Assembly: GCF_958298935.1 (NCBI RefSeq)
Contig: NC_084938.1
Location: 21,805,501 to 21,869,500 of the forward strand
Length of the DNA: 64,000 bases
DNA from: Phragmites australis
Taxonomy: Eukaryota; Streptophyta; Magnoliopsida; Poales; Poaceae
Direction of reading: 5' to 3'
This document shows, in pieces, positions 1 through 11,235 of this stretch; positions within the stretch are counted from its first letter, which is position 1; every line of letters starts with the position of its first letter. The position numbers were made by a program, and so were the translations under genes. A model generated the notes under the pieces. The model was not told the DNA's origin and searched no databases. It worked only from the letters and a program-made list of their open reading frames with translations.

Positions 1-220
1 TTCTTCTCCTAGCATCTACTAATTTCTAAAATTGTCACCAGCCCTATGTTCCATAGAAGTTTTGGGAGATGCTTTACAACGCATCAGTTAAACCTGGTTT
101 AACCAAATTCGGTTTAATCCACATTGCAAGTCTATACTACTCAAAACAAAAAACAAATGATGCTAATGATGCCCATTAGCACTTAATTACATGTTTAGAA
201 ACTCTGGGCCGAGACAAACG
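1..220. other. Unassigned AT-rich flank
   Basis: No gene or recognisable repeat is seen here. Similarity between the element to the right and its relative at 55-57 kb starts only at about 221, so this is either older flanking DNA or sequence joined by the truncation of that element. Confidence 0.4.
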
Positions 221-947
221 GTCTCCTTGCGCACAAAACCCTGCCCACATGTCTGTTTTTCCCGGAATGACAGAACGGACAGTAGAAAGGTGTACCGTAT
301 GAACGGCAATGTCTGACTCAAGTCCTTCATGGTGGTCATGGTGCTCGGCCCGCTTAAAAGTACCCCGGGCACTACCGAGCCTCTGGGTTCTCGAGTAATC
401 CTACCGCTTGAGCAAAGAGCGGTTGGAAGCCTAGACCCTGGGGGCGGGCTGTCAATGCTCGGTCCGGTCCGTCCTAGCCCAGGCACCACCAAACCGTGGG
501 GACCCTTGGTCGCATTTCCGCCCGCACGTGTCTCCGGTCTGCTTATTTGAGTGGTCGCAAAATGGGAAAGCGTTCACTAGTCGTGGCGTGCTCCGTGCTG
601 GATCGACCTATCTCCCGAGCAAGGAAGTTCATGTCTTTGTCTTTTGACTTAGCCGCTGTGGACTCGCGAGGGCTCGGGGGCTGAACACGCGAAGAGGCCT
701 CACTACTCGGGCGACGAGTGGTCGGGGCGACTTCGTTCTCAGGGGGAAAAGGTCGGGCTCGGTCCGACTAAGTACTCCTCAGGACATCAAGTGAACAGAG
801 TACAGACTTCATCAAAGCATCAAGAGAACACTGGAGTTGCGATCCCAAGAAAAAGCTTCCATTATATTCAAAAAAGGACAGCTATTCTGAGGGATCACTC
901 CCATATTTACATCAAGTCAAGAAAAGAAAAATACAAAAGCTTAATCT

Positions 948-2262
948 AGGTCGGCGGGCTCAGGAGGCGGCGAGGAGTCCTCGCTGCTACTGCCACTGCT
1001 CGGCAACGGTGGCGGCTCCCGCATGAAGCAAGCCACCACCTCGGCGGCGACGCCCCGGACAGCCTCCCGGGTGGCCTCCTCCTCGGCCTCAACCACCCCT
1101 TCTCGGGCTGGCTCCAGCGAGAAGTTGGGGTCCTAGCTCCGATAACAAGCCAGGACGTGCTCGGCCACTGCTTGGACCAGACCACGCCCTTCCCGGGAGG
1201 CTAACTCCTGCATGGCCCGGGGAAGCGCCTTCAGTCGCTGGCTGATCTCCTCGAAGCGGAGGGCGATGTGGCTGATGGTCACTCGCTCCATCCCCTTCTC
1301 GCCCACATAGACTCGCCCAAGCCCGGCCACCCTCATGGACCTCCGTGCTTGCCGTAGGATGTCTCGCATCATCAGCTTGACGTTGGCCCGCTTGGTGGTA
1401 ACGGTCTCGAGCTCGTCCTTCGCGATCTGTAGCCGCTCCTCAAGGCTTAGCTCCTCGGTCGCGCTGGTCGGGACGTTGCTGGGCGCCGGGGCTTCGGCTT
1501 GCTTCTGCTTCACCTGCTCGGCGAGGGCAGAGAGGTCCTGCTCCCGGGCAGTCAGCTCCGACTCCCACTTGGCGGCCTGCTCCTCCCGAGCAGTTAAAGC
1601 CGCTAACGCCGTGGCAGCCTCCGCTTCCCGGCGAGTCAGCTTCTCCTCCTGGGCATCCAGAGCCGTCGTCGTGATTCTGACATTGGTCTCGCGGATCGCG
1701 ACCTCCTCCTCCTGACGGTGGAGTTCGGCGCGGCTCCGCTCGATCTCGTCGTTCCAGCGGGCTAAGTCTGCCTGGGAGGCTTCCACCGCCTTCTCGCGCG
1801 GAAGGATGGCATCCTCCCAAGCCCGTACTAGCCGCTCCCTGGCGAGCAGCTCAGCGGCCTGCAGCCGCGATATCTCACCCAAGTGGGTGGCTTCCTCTTG
1901 CGCAACGACGGCCTCCTCACGCACTTTGTCCAGGGTCTCCTGCTCTGCATCCATCGCGCGCCTCTCCCTCTCATGGGCGGCGTGGGCCGCGGCGATGTGG
2001 GCCTCCAAAAGACGGCCGACCTCCTCCAGCCGCCCCTCTCCTCTACGAGGGTGGAGTGCTTGGCCTTGAGCTGTGCTCATTCCCCTGCCACGGCCGCCTC
2101 CAGCCGCTCGATCACCTCCCGGGCGCTTCCTAGCACGTCCAGGAGGGGTTCCGCGGCCTGATTGGATGGCGGCCGGGCACTAGGTCCCCTGCGAGCCCTC
2201 TCTGCGGAGGCGCTCGGGGTCCCCGACTGCTGCCTTGACGGCGCCGCCCTCGCCGCAGCCAT
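948..2262 (-). pseudogene. Antisense gene of element A, 3' exon: long coiled coil
   Basis: The main open stretch is 2080-1133 on the minus strand, about 315 residues. It is rich in Glu, Ala, Arg and Gln with heptad-like spacing, for example LTAREEQAAKWESELTAREQ. This is typical of an extended coiled coil. A stop at 1133-1135 replaces an Arg codon of the element B copy (CYRS* against CYRSRDPN), after which the same tail continues to about 948 (SSSEDSSPPPEPADLD then stop). Upstream, 2262-2077 continues in another frame and ends at a stop, so at least one indel or an unrecognised intron separates the parts. It is closely similar to 57048-57890 in element B. Confidence 0.65.
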
Positions 2263-2490
2263 CTGCCCCGCCCTTGAAGGACTAGGGCGGGCTCGGCTCA
2301 GGGCTCGGTGGCACCTGCGGCTCCAGCTCGGTCGGCGCGCTCAGCTCAGGAGCGCTCGGCTCTAGGGCGGGAGCCGGCCTTGGCGCTTCCGGTCACCTTT
2401 GGTCTCCAGCGGCATCCTTGGGCGGCCTGAAAGCAAAAATAGGTTAGTCCCCGAACTCACCCCAGGCGAAACACGCTCGAGGAAGAACAC

Positions 2491-4077
2491 TTACACAGTC
2501 TTTGGTCCTCGGTATTGCCATCGCGATTCTGGGATCTTGAACTCTGGGCCCGATGGCTTCGGCCCAGAGTCTGCCCTCCTCCTCTTCGACGGGGGGCTCT
2601 GCGGAGCCGCTGCGGAGCCCGTCTCCGATGGCGGGCCGGCTTGGGCACTCGCTGTAGACGCGCTTCCGTGCCGGCCTTGGTCTCCGGGTTCCCGAGCCCT
2701 GGACCTCACCTCCGCCGCAGACTCCGCGCCGGACGACTGGGCACCCCAGCCTCCCTCCTTCACGCCACCCGTTGACGGCCGTTGCCGTGGAGGCGATGGC
2801 GAGGACGAGGATGACGGCTGGGGCACGAACGTCTGGGGGTGCTTTCCTTTGTCCCCCGGCGCCGCCGCCGCTCCACCGCCGGCGGCGCTTCTTCTGCCGG
2901 CCTATTGGCTGCTGCCTACGGCAGCCCCACGGCCGGCCTGCAGCGTGCCCACGGCGCCCGCGCCGCTGGTCTGCGCCGGGCCGCCCACGGGCCCCCTGCC
3001 GCTCGCTTGCGGCCTGCCACTAGCGGTGTCCCCACCAGAGGCCCTCGGAGCGTGGCCGGTCGCCTCATCTACCCCAAGAATCTGGATAGTCCCGGGGTTC
3101 CAACGCTCTGGCCGGTTGACCAGACCCTGGGCGTCGAACTCGGGCAGCGTCGCTTGCAGCGCCACCCGCCCCGAGTCCGCGCAGAGCGCCAACTGCTCCC
3201 GGGGCAGCACCGCCCGGGTCAGGTCTTCCACGCCGGTCACCACCCGGAGCAAGCCCACCAGCACCGCCTCGTCCAGGTTCCAGTCCTCGCCGATCTGGGT
3301 CCTGGTGATGTACTGGGGCACGGTGTACATCCAGCAGGGGCGGGCCCGCTCTCGCAGAGGCCCCAGGCGGTGGCGCAGGTAATCCGCCACCACCATCACC
3401 GACGTCAACCCCGCCTGGCGCAGGTCATCGATGCAGTTCAGTACCGGCCGCATCCGCTAATCCTCCGCCAGCGCCGTTTCACAGATCGACCTTTGCGGTT
3501 CCGCCACCACCTCCGGCAGCGTGAGGCGGTCGTGGTAGCTGACGTCGATGTAGACCCAGTCACGCCGCCAATCATCCCACTTGCTCCGTAGCACTTGGGG
3601 CATGTACAGCTCCACCAAGCCGTCCCGCAGCCGGAAGTTGCAGCAGCCGGCGGCGTCCGCGGTGGAGAAGCCTTTCTTCTTCCCGACCAACCGCAGGACG
3701 AAGAAATGGCGGAACAGCGCCACTGACGGTGGCACTCCAATGAACATCTCGTAGAAATGTGCGAAGATCACCAAGATGACGACCGAGTTCGGACTGAGAT
3801 GCGCCATCTGAATCCCGAACATGTTGAGGATTTGGAGGAAGAACGTCGAGAAGGGTGGCACCAGCCCAGCCGCCATGAAGGAGACGAAGATGACGACGCG
3901 CTCCGGCCGGTCCGTGACGGGCGGGTAGCTCGCTGGCCTCACCACCGAGGCCTCTCGCTGGCCTTCGGGCACCATCATCTTCCGCACCTTGTCTGCCGCC
4001 TCCTCGTTGACGAACCGTGACTCCGATAGTACGCTGTCGGGTGTCTTGTCGCGGCGGCTACCTCCCGCTCTCGGCAT
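2491..4077 (-). pseudogene. Antisense gene of element A, 5' exon: putative gypsy-type transposon domain
   Basis: Reading on the minus strand from the ATG at 4077 (MPRAGGSRRDKTP), one frame runs to about 2491. It is interrupted by two stops, TAG at 3454-3456 and TAG just after SSQ at 2899-2901. Residues about 30-205 match what I know of the 'putative gypsy type transposon' family (PF04195): ERVVIFVSFMAAGLVPPFS, then VILVIFAHFYEMFIGVPPSV and a WIYID/WVYID-like block. The rest is Pro/Gly/Ala-rich. At about 2498 there is a GTAAGTG donor and at about 2428 a TTTCAG acceptor (minus strand), suggesting an intron to the coiled-coil exon. The gene lies opposite to gag-pol, between pol and the 3' LTR. 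Its function is unknown. Confidence 0.7.
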
Positions 4078-4590
4078 TATGTCGGGGTGGGGGATGTGCT
4101 GGAACGATGGGGGAAGAAGATTGCACTATTCGTCTAAGGGAGGGCGAGAGCTCAGGAGCGCAAGGAAGAAGAAGAAGGTTCGATCGCGAAAATGGCGTAA
4201 AGGGGCAGCGGTTCGCTCCCCTCCTCCTTTTATACCCCAGGGATTTCAAATGATGCCTGCCGTGGCGTGCTCGGCGAGACAACTTCCTCGGCCGGCGCAA
4301 CTGCCAGGCGAATCTCCCTCAGGCCGCGCGGATGTCAGCAGTCATCAGGCGCACTACCCTCGATCTACGCGGTTGCCACGCGAGCCGCCCACCTCGTTAT
4401 CACGTGCCTCGGGAATCGGCTGGACGCGCGTCCGTTCGGCTCCCCGTTGGGCCGTACCAGAAGCCTGGGCCAGAGAGGCCAGCGCCTAAAAACGCGCCAC
4501 GTGGCGTCGGTGCTGGGTTCGGCCTCGACGACGACGAAGGCCCCATCCGCAGTCTCTGGGCCATCGCCTGCCAATGGGCCTGGGGGCTGC

Positions 4591-6061
4591 TGTCGGTGAA
4601 TCAGGAACCAGGGGTCCCCGAATCCCGAGGCCAGGCTAGCAATCCGCCACGTGGCGCCCTCCCGTGGGATCATCTTCGCGAGGTACGAAAAGACTAGGTC
4701 CCGGGAGAGGGCGCTCGGGGCCACGAACGGTAGTCCCCCGAGTACCCGGGTTCCCCGATGATCTGCGAAGACCAAGTGACTGGGAAGAGAGTGCTCGGGG
4801 TCATGAATAGTGGCCCCCCGAGCACCCAAGTCCCCCGACGACCCGAAAAGCCGAGTACCGGGAAGGGTGTGCTCAGGGCTGCGAACAGTGGCCCCCGAGC
4901 ACCCGAGTACCCCGAGGACCCAAGGAAGGTAGTTCCGAGAGAGAGTGCTCGGGGCTGCGAACAGCAGCCCCCGAGCACTCGGTTCCCCGAGGATCCGAAC
5001 AGTCAATTCTGGGAGAGAGTACTCGGGGATGTGAACAGTGGCCCCTGAGCACTCGGTTCCCCGAGGACCAAGAGAGGGCGTTTCCAGGAGAGAGTGCTCG
5101 CGGATATGAACAGTGACCCCCGAGCACTCGGTTCCCCAACGGCCCAAGAAGTCCTTCGTCGGTGGCCCCCATAGAGGTCCAGCGATAAGGTGTCAACCAG
5201 TGAAAGGCCCGATGCCGCATTTAAGAGGGCGCATGGCCTATCACCTCCAACTACTCCTGCCACACTCGGTGTCAGTCCCTGCCACATTCTGGCAGAAGGG
5301 CGTGGGGATATTTAATGCACGGGTCCCATCCCACGTTATCCGGCGCGCCTCAAGATAGCATCGCGAGGCCCAAGGCGCTCCGCCTGCCGTCCTGCTGTGG
5401 CAGGCGTACAAGACCGATCGGGCACGCTGGGCCGCTCGGTGGCTGCCCGGTGGGCCCTCTCCACGGCGCCCATTGCCAGCGCCATCATGACGACCGAAGA
5501 CAGGGCGGGGGTGCATTTTGAACCCCCTATCACTTCGCGCTGGCGAGCCCATGATGACTGCCTTTCCATTTATGGTGCCTTGGAACTCGTGCCCTCCCTC
5601 GGGGCACGCTACCGCCGACGGGTATTTAAGAGAGCCGGCGGGTGCGGACAAAGGAAACCGGAAGAACTCTGAACTGAAGAACTTTTAGAGAACTCGGATA
5701 CACATTCTCAGAGACTCAAGAACACTCAGTACAAGCATAGAAGCTGAGACCACCAAAGAACAAGGAGCCCGAAGCTCTAGGATAGACAAACATTCTTGTA
5801 ACCAGCAACATTCCTGAGAGATATTCTCAGGGCATTTATAGCATCCACGCAGGAGTAGGGTATTACGCTCAGTGCGGCCCGAACCTGTCCAAAAATCCCT
5901 CCAGTGCATTTACTCCTTTCTGCGTTAGATCATTCCACCCCACCTGCCATCGCATTTACATCCATTTATTTCTCCCGCAAACATATTTAGAATCATCCCC
6001 CTGGCCGAATCTCAAAAAGGGGTCCCTCAGGATCCCTGCGATAGGAGTTCACCCTCTGACA
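4591..6061 (+). repeat. 3' LTR of gypsy element A
   Basis: It starts TGTCGGTGAATCAGGAACC after the purine-rich TGGGGGCTGC and ends CTCTGACA. It is clearly related to the 47767-49284 and 57917-59433 LTRs of element B, but diverged enough to be an older copy. A TATTTAAG box at 5623-5630 corresponds to the TATTTAAAG of the B LTRs and is the likely retroelement promoter. Length is about 1.47 kb. Confidence 0.85.
4690..5135. repeat. Array of palindromic CTCGGGG/CCCCGAG units inside LTR A
   Basis: About seven diverged units of roughly 60-70 bp are seen. Each has GTGCTCGGGG, a short spacer containing GAACAGTGGCCCC, then CCGAGCAC and a second TTCCCCGAGGA motif. Each unit can fold on itself. The same array occurs in both LTRs of element B (47880-48380 and 58020-58530). 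Confidence 0.8.
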
Positions 6062-6071
6062 GTCCAGGTTT

Positions 6072-7655
6072 ATTGATTCTAATTCCCATACTCATTCAGC
6101 TTTTGTTGTTTCTTTTGAACCCAAAGATGTTTCACATGCATTAACTGATGAATCTTGTATCAATGTCATGCATGAGGAACTTGAAAATTTTGAATGCAAC
6201 AAAGTATGGAAGCTTGTCGCATCTCCTCCAGGTCATACACTTATCGGTACTAAATGGGTTTTAAAAAATAAATAAAACAAGGATGGTGTTGTTGTTAGAA
6301 ACAAAGTTAGACTTGTAGCTCAAGGTTTTACACAGGTAGAAGGGCTTGATTTTGAGAATACTTTTGCTCCGGTTGCTAGACTAGAAGGCATTAGAATTCT
6401 TTTAGCTTTTGCTGCATCTAAAGGCTTTAGATTATATCAAATGGATGTCAAAAGTGCTTTTATGAATGGCTACATAAATGAAGTGATTTATGTTAAGTAA
6501 CCACCTAATTTTGAAAATCCTAAATATCCAGATTATATATACAAGTTGTCTAAAGCTTTGAATATATTTTAAAACAAGCCTCTAGAGCATGGTATGATAG
6601 GTTTAAAACCTTTTTGCTTGAAAAGAGTTTTGAAATGGGAAAAGTGGACAAGACATTGTTTGTGCTCAAGTATGGTAATGATCAACTATTTATTTAGATT
6701 TATGTAGATGAAATCTTCTTTGGTTGTTCTTCTCATGCTTTGGTGTCCTAGTTTTCAGAAACGATGAGCAGGGAATTTGAGATGAGTATGATGGGTGAAC
6801 TAACATACTTTTTGAGACTTCAAGTCAAACAAACCAAAGAAGGTACTTTTGTTCATCAAAGTAAGTATACACGAGACCTGCTACGACGTTTTGAGATGGA
6901 AAACATCAAGCCGATCATGACACCTATTGGAGCAACAATGACACTTGATCCTGATGAAGATGGTGAGCTAGTTGATAAAAAAGAATATAGAAGTATGATT
7001 GGATCACTTTTGTATCTCACTACTTCAAGGCCAAACATACAATTTGTTGTATGCTTGTGTGCACGATTTCAAGTTTCTCCATGTGCTTCACATCGACAAG
7101 CTGTCAAACGGATTCTAAGGTATCTTCATGAAACTCAAGATTTTATCATTTGCCTTTCTGCTTCTTCATCTATTAGCATAAGAGCTTTTTCTAATGCTGA
7201 TTTTGGAGGTTGTAGAATTGATAGAAAAAATACATCTGGTACATGTCATTTCTTGGGTAATTCTCGTGTTGCATGGTCATCTAGAAAATAATCCTCTATT
7301 GCACAATCTACTGCTGAATCTGAATATGTAGCTGCTGCTAATTGTTGTTCACAAACTCTTTGTATAGTTGCTATACTTAAAGATTATGGGGTTAATTTAG
7401 AGAGTGTTCTACTTTTCTGTGATAACACTAGTGCTATAAGTATTGCTAAAAAATCATGTGCAATATTCTTGAACTAAACACATTGACATCAGATTTCATT
7501 TTCTTAGAGATAATGTTGAAAAAGGAAACATTAAATTTCACCGTGTGAATACTGAACACCAATTGGCAGACATTTTCACAAAATCTTTGGATTATTCTCG
7601 GTTTACTTTTCTTCGAGGAGAAATTGGTGTTATTCATCCTATGAGATTATTTTGA
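6072..7655 (+). pseudogene. Copia polyprotein remnant: reverse transcriptase and RNase H
   Basis: From 6072 one frame reads the start of the copia RT (NVMHEELENFE, IGTKWVLKNK), the VRLVAQGFTQVEGLDFENTF block and LYQMDVKSAFMNGYI, which contains the first catalytic Asp. Stops occur in this frame at about 6273, 6498 and 6570. The catalytic YVDD box reads YVDE at 6701-6712, a change expected to damage catalysis. The frame at 6764-7291 continues with RT thumb and connection sequence (MIGSLLYLTTSRP) and RNase H (ADFGGCRIDRKNTSG). After a stop it resumes with SIAQSTAESEYVAAA and HQLADIFTKSLD, ending at 7655. It is clearly non-functional. Confidence 0.9.
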
Positions 7656-8668
7656 GAAGGAGTTCTTATATCTTGAAGTTTATAAAAATAAAAAAATAAT
7701 GAAATATGATGAGCATCATATCTGATACATATGTGACTTTTGAAGCTAGTATTTATGCTACATAGGAGTTTTTGCACTTTCATATCTACATGTGTAACTG
7801 TATAGTTTTTGTCATGACTTTTTAAATTGAATGACAATTTGAATTAATTTTTTTTATCGTTAAACTCTCTTGATTACTTTGATCTTTGATAAAAATGCTA
7901 TATGTGAAAGAATCAAAAAAATGAAGAAGTGATGAATAATAGTTGATAGACAAAAGATCAAGGAAGTATACACTGTCGCACTTCTTTTTTCGAGACTGCT
8001 TATCATTGCACTTTGATATGAACTTGGAAGAAGTCGTGTATGACCAAAATCATTGTCTTAAGCTTCTGATTATCTTTTTGACATAGGCTTGGTATGATTG
8101 GATAGAATAAGGCTGATGGTGCATATAATTCCTTGCAAAAGAATATGAGAAGTTCTTGACATCAAAATTGTCATCTTGTTATATGTCTTTTTAAATCAAA
8201 ACAGTGACATACTTTTGATATTCATGTTTTTGATAGCATATAAATTGAGGATTTGAGTGATTGAGATTGGGAGACCATGTCATTACAAATAAATCATTAA
8301 TTATACTTGATAAGTTGTGCTCATACTATATTTTTACATGTGTAGACGGGTTGGTGCAAGTATTCTTGATAGTGTGGCTTTGTCGAGTATTTGTTATATA
8401 TGTGGATGAATTCTGATGCTCATTGAAATAATTGAAATAACAAGATTTAATTCTCTCTTTTGCATTTTTGATGAAATCGTTGCCAAAGGGGGAGAGAAAG
8501 TTGCTAATTTTTGCTTCAAAGGGGGAGAGAAATTTTTTTCTTCTTCAAAGGATTTTTTTTTTGATCTTTTGATTTCACTCTGCGTTTGATTTTAAAATCA
8601 AATCATGTCTGTTAAAAGGTTATCAATGTTCACTTGAGGGTTGCCAATGTTTTCATCAAGAGGGAGAT
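7656..8668 (+). other. Copia post-pol region and polypurine tract
   Basis: AT-rich sequence with no open frame worth calling. It contains AAAGGGGGAGAGAAA twice (about 8487-8530) and ends in the purine tract AGAGGGAGAT directly before the LTR. Long non-coding regions between pol and LTR are usual in Sirevirus-type copia elements. Confidence 0.6.
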
Positions 8669-9477
8669 TGTGAGATCATGTGATGAAAACTTAGTTTAAT
8701 TGATGAAATTGGCAGAGCAAAGTGATTTAGCGTAATAATATTTGGTTGATGTTCATGAGTTGCTAAGATATGCATGGATATCATAGTTGGTTTGATGTGT
8801 TATCATTAGTTGGGTATGTTTATGTTAGCGTGTTGGTTTTGCTTGGAGTTTGCGTGGTGTGAACTGATCTTGAGTCAAGTCGGGAAGGACTTGTACTCGT
8901 GCTTAATTGTTGTTTGATTCATATGCAGGTGCTGCTCGAAGGCGAACGTGGTCGATGACGGATTGAAGAACTAAGTTCAGGGAGGAACTAAGGTTCAACG
9001 ACTAGGTTTAGGAGGAACTGAGGTCATGGTGATCGAGGATGTCATGTGGGATGTTCGAGCTGAGAAAACAATATATATGGAGACAAGGCTTCGCAATAGA
9101 CGTAGGAGGCGATCTGATCGTGAGAGGATATGAAGACTAATTCATGTTCAAGTCGGAGGAGGCATGAGGGAGTCGTATGCTGGCTGGACTTGAGACAAGA
9201 GTTAGTGTTAGAGACGGACTCTGAGTTGGTTACGTATATGCATGTGTGCATGGGAGATGTGCATGCATGATTACGTAAGAGTAGTTGGCTAATTAGATTA
9301 ATTAGCGGAAGTTGTTTGTCCTCTTGTGATTAGAGGATGATAGAGATCAGATTGAATACGACAGGGAGTTGTAGTTCGATTCGGTTACGTTTGTGCGTGT
9401 GGCTACCCTATAATAGAGAGGTCTGTTGTATTGGGTAGTAAGCGCGCAGAACAACGCAGCAGGGAGATAGAGAAACT

Positions 9478-9575
<98 letters not shown>

Positions 9576-10182
9576 ATTTTGGGATTTCATGAAAATCCTT
9601 GTTGGATGCTTTAGAGAGGCATCTTGTAAACTCATCTATGCAATGAAAATCGAGTTTCGTAAGTTGATTAGTTGCTGATTCGAAATTTTCTCTCTGTTTT
9701 ATATTCTGCATGCTCGGTTTTGGTTTTCAGTTAATTTCATGTGTCTATGAAGTTTCATCTTAATTTAATCCATCCAAAACTTTGCTAGAATATCTAGTGT
9801 TTGATCTGAGAAAATTTCAAGTGGATTTGGTTTGTTCTCGAGTAGCTTTTTGTCAACTCGACTAAGTTTTGATCTACTCGATACTGGTTGACATAGTTTG
9901 CTTCGACTAGTAACAACTTTTGATCCACATATTTGATTTACTCGATACTTGTTGGGTTAGTTTCGTATTTGAATTTAGTTTATGTTGACCAAATTTGAGA
10001 GCAATCCGACCAGCAGATTTTTCTCTACATCATTTTTACTAGAGCTTGTGCATTCTGTTTTGAGTGGAATACCGAGTTTAATCGAGTTTTGATTTGGGTG
10101 GTTTAATCTTTGAATTTGGTTTCCGTAATCATTTAACCCCCCCCCCCTCTGATTGGATATTTTGTGCATATTCGATCCTACA
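8669..10182 (+). repeat. 3' LTR of the copia element
   Basis: The boundaries are inferred from the polypurine tract on the left and the TGTGAGATC/GATCCTACA imperfect terminal inverted repeat. It contains a long GA microsatellite and, near its end, a run of about 14 C's (10137-10147 region) followed by TCTGATTGG. No second LTR is visible, so length cannot be confirmed by comparison. Confidence 0.65.
9479..9573. repeat. (GA)n microsatellite, about 47 units
   Basis: An uninterrupted GA dinucleotide run of about 95 bp lies within the copia LTR. It is flanked by AAACTC on the left and GCTATTTT on the right. It should be highly polymorphic. Confidence 0.98.
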
Positions 10183-11235
10183 GAGGTTCTTTATGTGCCC
10201 GAACTATGTGTACGATCCACCCCAAGATAACATCCATGGTAGCTACCGCTGCGAGGTAAACATTTCTTGCCAAACTATTCCAAATACAACTAAGATTTAT
10301 CACTGAATATTTCGGCCTCTGTTGTAGTCTCCGCCAGTGCTATATGATTTCATATAGTGGCTAGATGCTGAGCAGTCACCAGCAGATGTGTTCCTCCTAC
10401 GCAAGTAGAACCGAGTTGATTGGAGACGCTTTTATGAAATGAAAACTGACAGGAGGAGGGAGGATGAGCGCAAATGCATTTAGGATGAGCAGCAGAAGAT
10501 GAGGGAGAAGTAGAACTGCAAGAAGGAGGAGGCCCATGAGGCGGAGAGAGAGAGAGGAAACGCAAGAGGGCACGTCAAGCGTGTGAGGCAGGAACGGAAG
10601 CTACGAGAAATGGAAAGTATCCATATTGCACTCAGTAGAGTTGATGTTGTAATCATATTGTTTAAATTCATTAAGGCATGTTAGGTTTAGAGACGGTGCA
10701 TCGATAGGTTAGAATGATCTTTTATTGTACATATCATCGTGTATGTTGCAGCTCCGATTAAAATTACCGTGTTGAACCATTCTTTTTCGATAATTTCACA
10801 TATCAAAATACCTCAAAAACATCAAATAGTGACCGACTTTTAAATACTACAAAAACATTGAATGACAACAGATGGACAGACTACGATAACTCTAGCGCAA
10901 ACCGAAATGAACAACATAAAACTTTAAAATCAATATTCAGTAAACCCTAGAAATATGTCGCTCCTTGCTTGCCACGCCACTCGTCCCAATTTGGCAAGTC
11001 GTCGCGAGCCAAGCGTTTGCGCGGCACAAAATGAAAACCGGGGGAACAACAAGACACGCGGATTTCTCTCGTCTTCCCCCTCCATTCCCTGCCCACCACT
11101 CGTCCGTCGGCGTCGACCCCTCTCTGTGTCCGTGCCGCGGGGAAGAAGGCAAGGCTGTCCTGTCTCTGTCTGTCCGGGTGGACGACGAGGAGGAGGAACA
11201 GGAGAGGCTCGTCGTGATACGTACGTAAGTACGTG
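10183..11235. other. Upstream region of the PP1 gene with a decayed basic/acidic ORF
   Basis: At about 10370-10640 (+) a frame rich in Arg, Lys and Glu is readable, interrupted by several stops (DVFLLRK, NRVDWRRFYEMK, RRREDERK). It resembles a dead transposon-derived or low-complexity coding tail, and I cannot name it. The last 250 bp before the PP1 start is GC-richer and probably holds its promoter and 5' leader, but I see no clear TATA box. Confidence 0.4.

Larger units (their letters stand above)
221..6061 (+). mobile_element. Ty3/gypsy element A, 5'-truncated (3' region plus 3' LTR)
   Basis: This GC-rich segment is collinear with 56340-59433 of the complete element B, so it is the post-pol part of the same gypsy family. 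It keeps the post-pol spacer, an antisense gene, a polypurine-like tract just before 4591 and a 3' LTR ending in CTGACA at 6061. The gag, pol, primer site and 5' LTR are missing from the window. Copia pol coding sequence starts immediately after 6061, so A inserted into that older element. The 5-bp duplication cannot be checked because the left end is lost or outside the window. Confidence 0.85.
6062..10182 (+). mobile_element. Ty1/copia (Sirevirus-like) element, 3' half with 3' LTR
   Basis: The segment holds the second half of a copia polyprotein (RT to RNase H), a long post-pol region with two GGGGGAGAG runs, a polypurine tract AGAGGGAGAT at 8660-8668 and an LTR that starts TGTGAGATC and ends GATCCTACA. 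The long gap between pol and LTR, and the C-rich run followed by GATCCTACA at the LTR end, resemble Sireviruses. The 5' half is absent because gypsy element A abuts it at 6061. Confidence 0.8.

Noticed and set aside
2399..3591. Plus-strand ORFs of 327 and 250 codons in element A
   Set aside because: Shadows of the GC-rich antisense gene; their Pro/Arg-rich sequence shows no family features.
9408..9635. Minus-strand ORF with a long Ser-Leu run
   Set aside because: It is only the translation of the (GA)n microsatellite.
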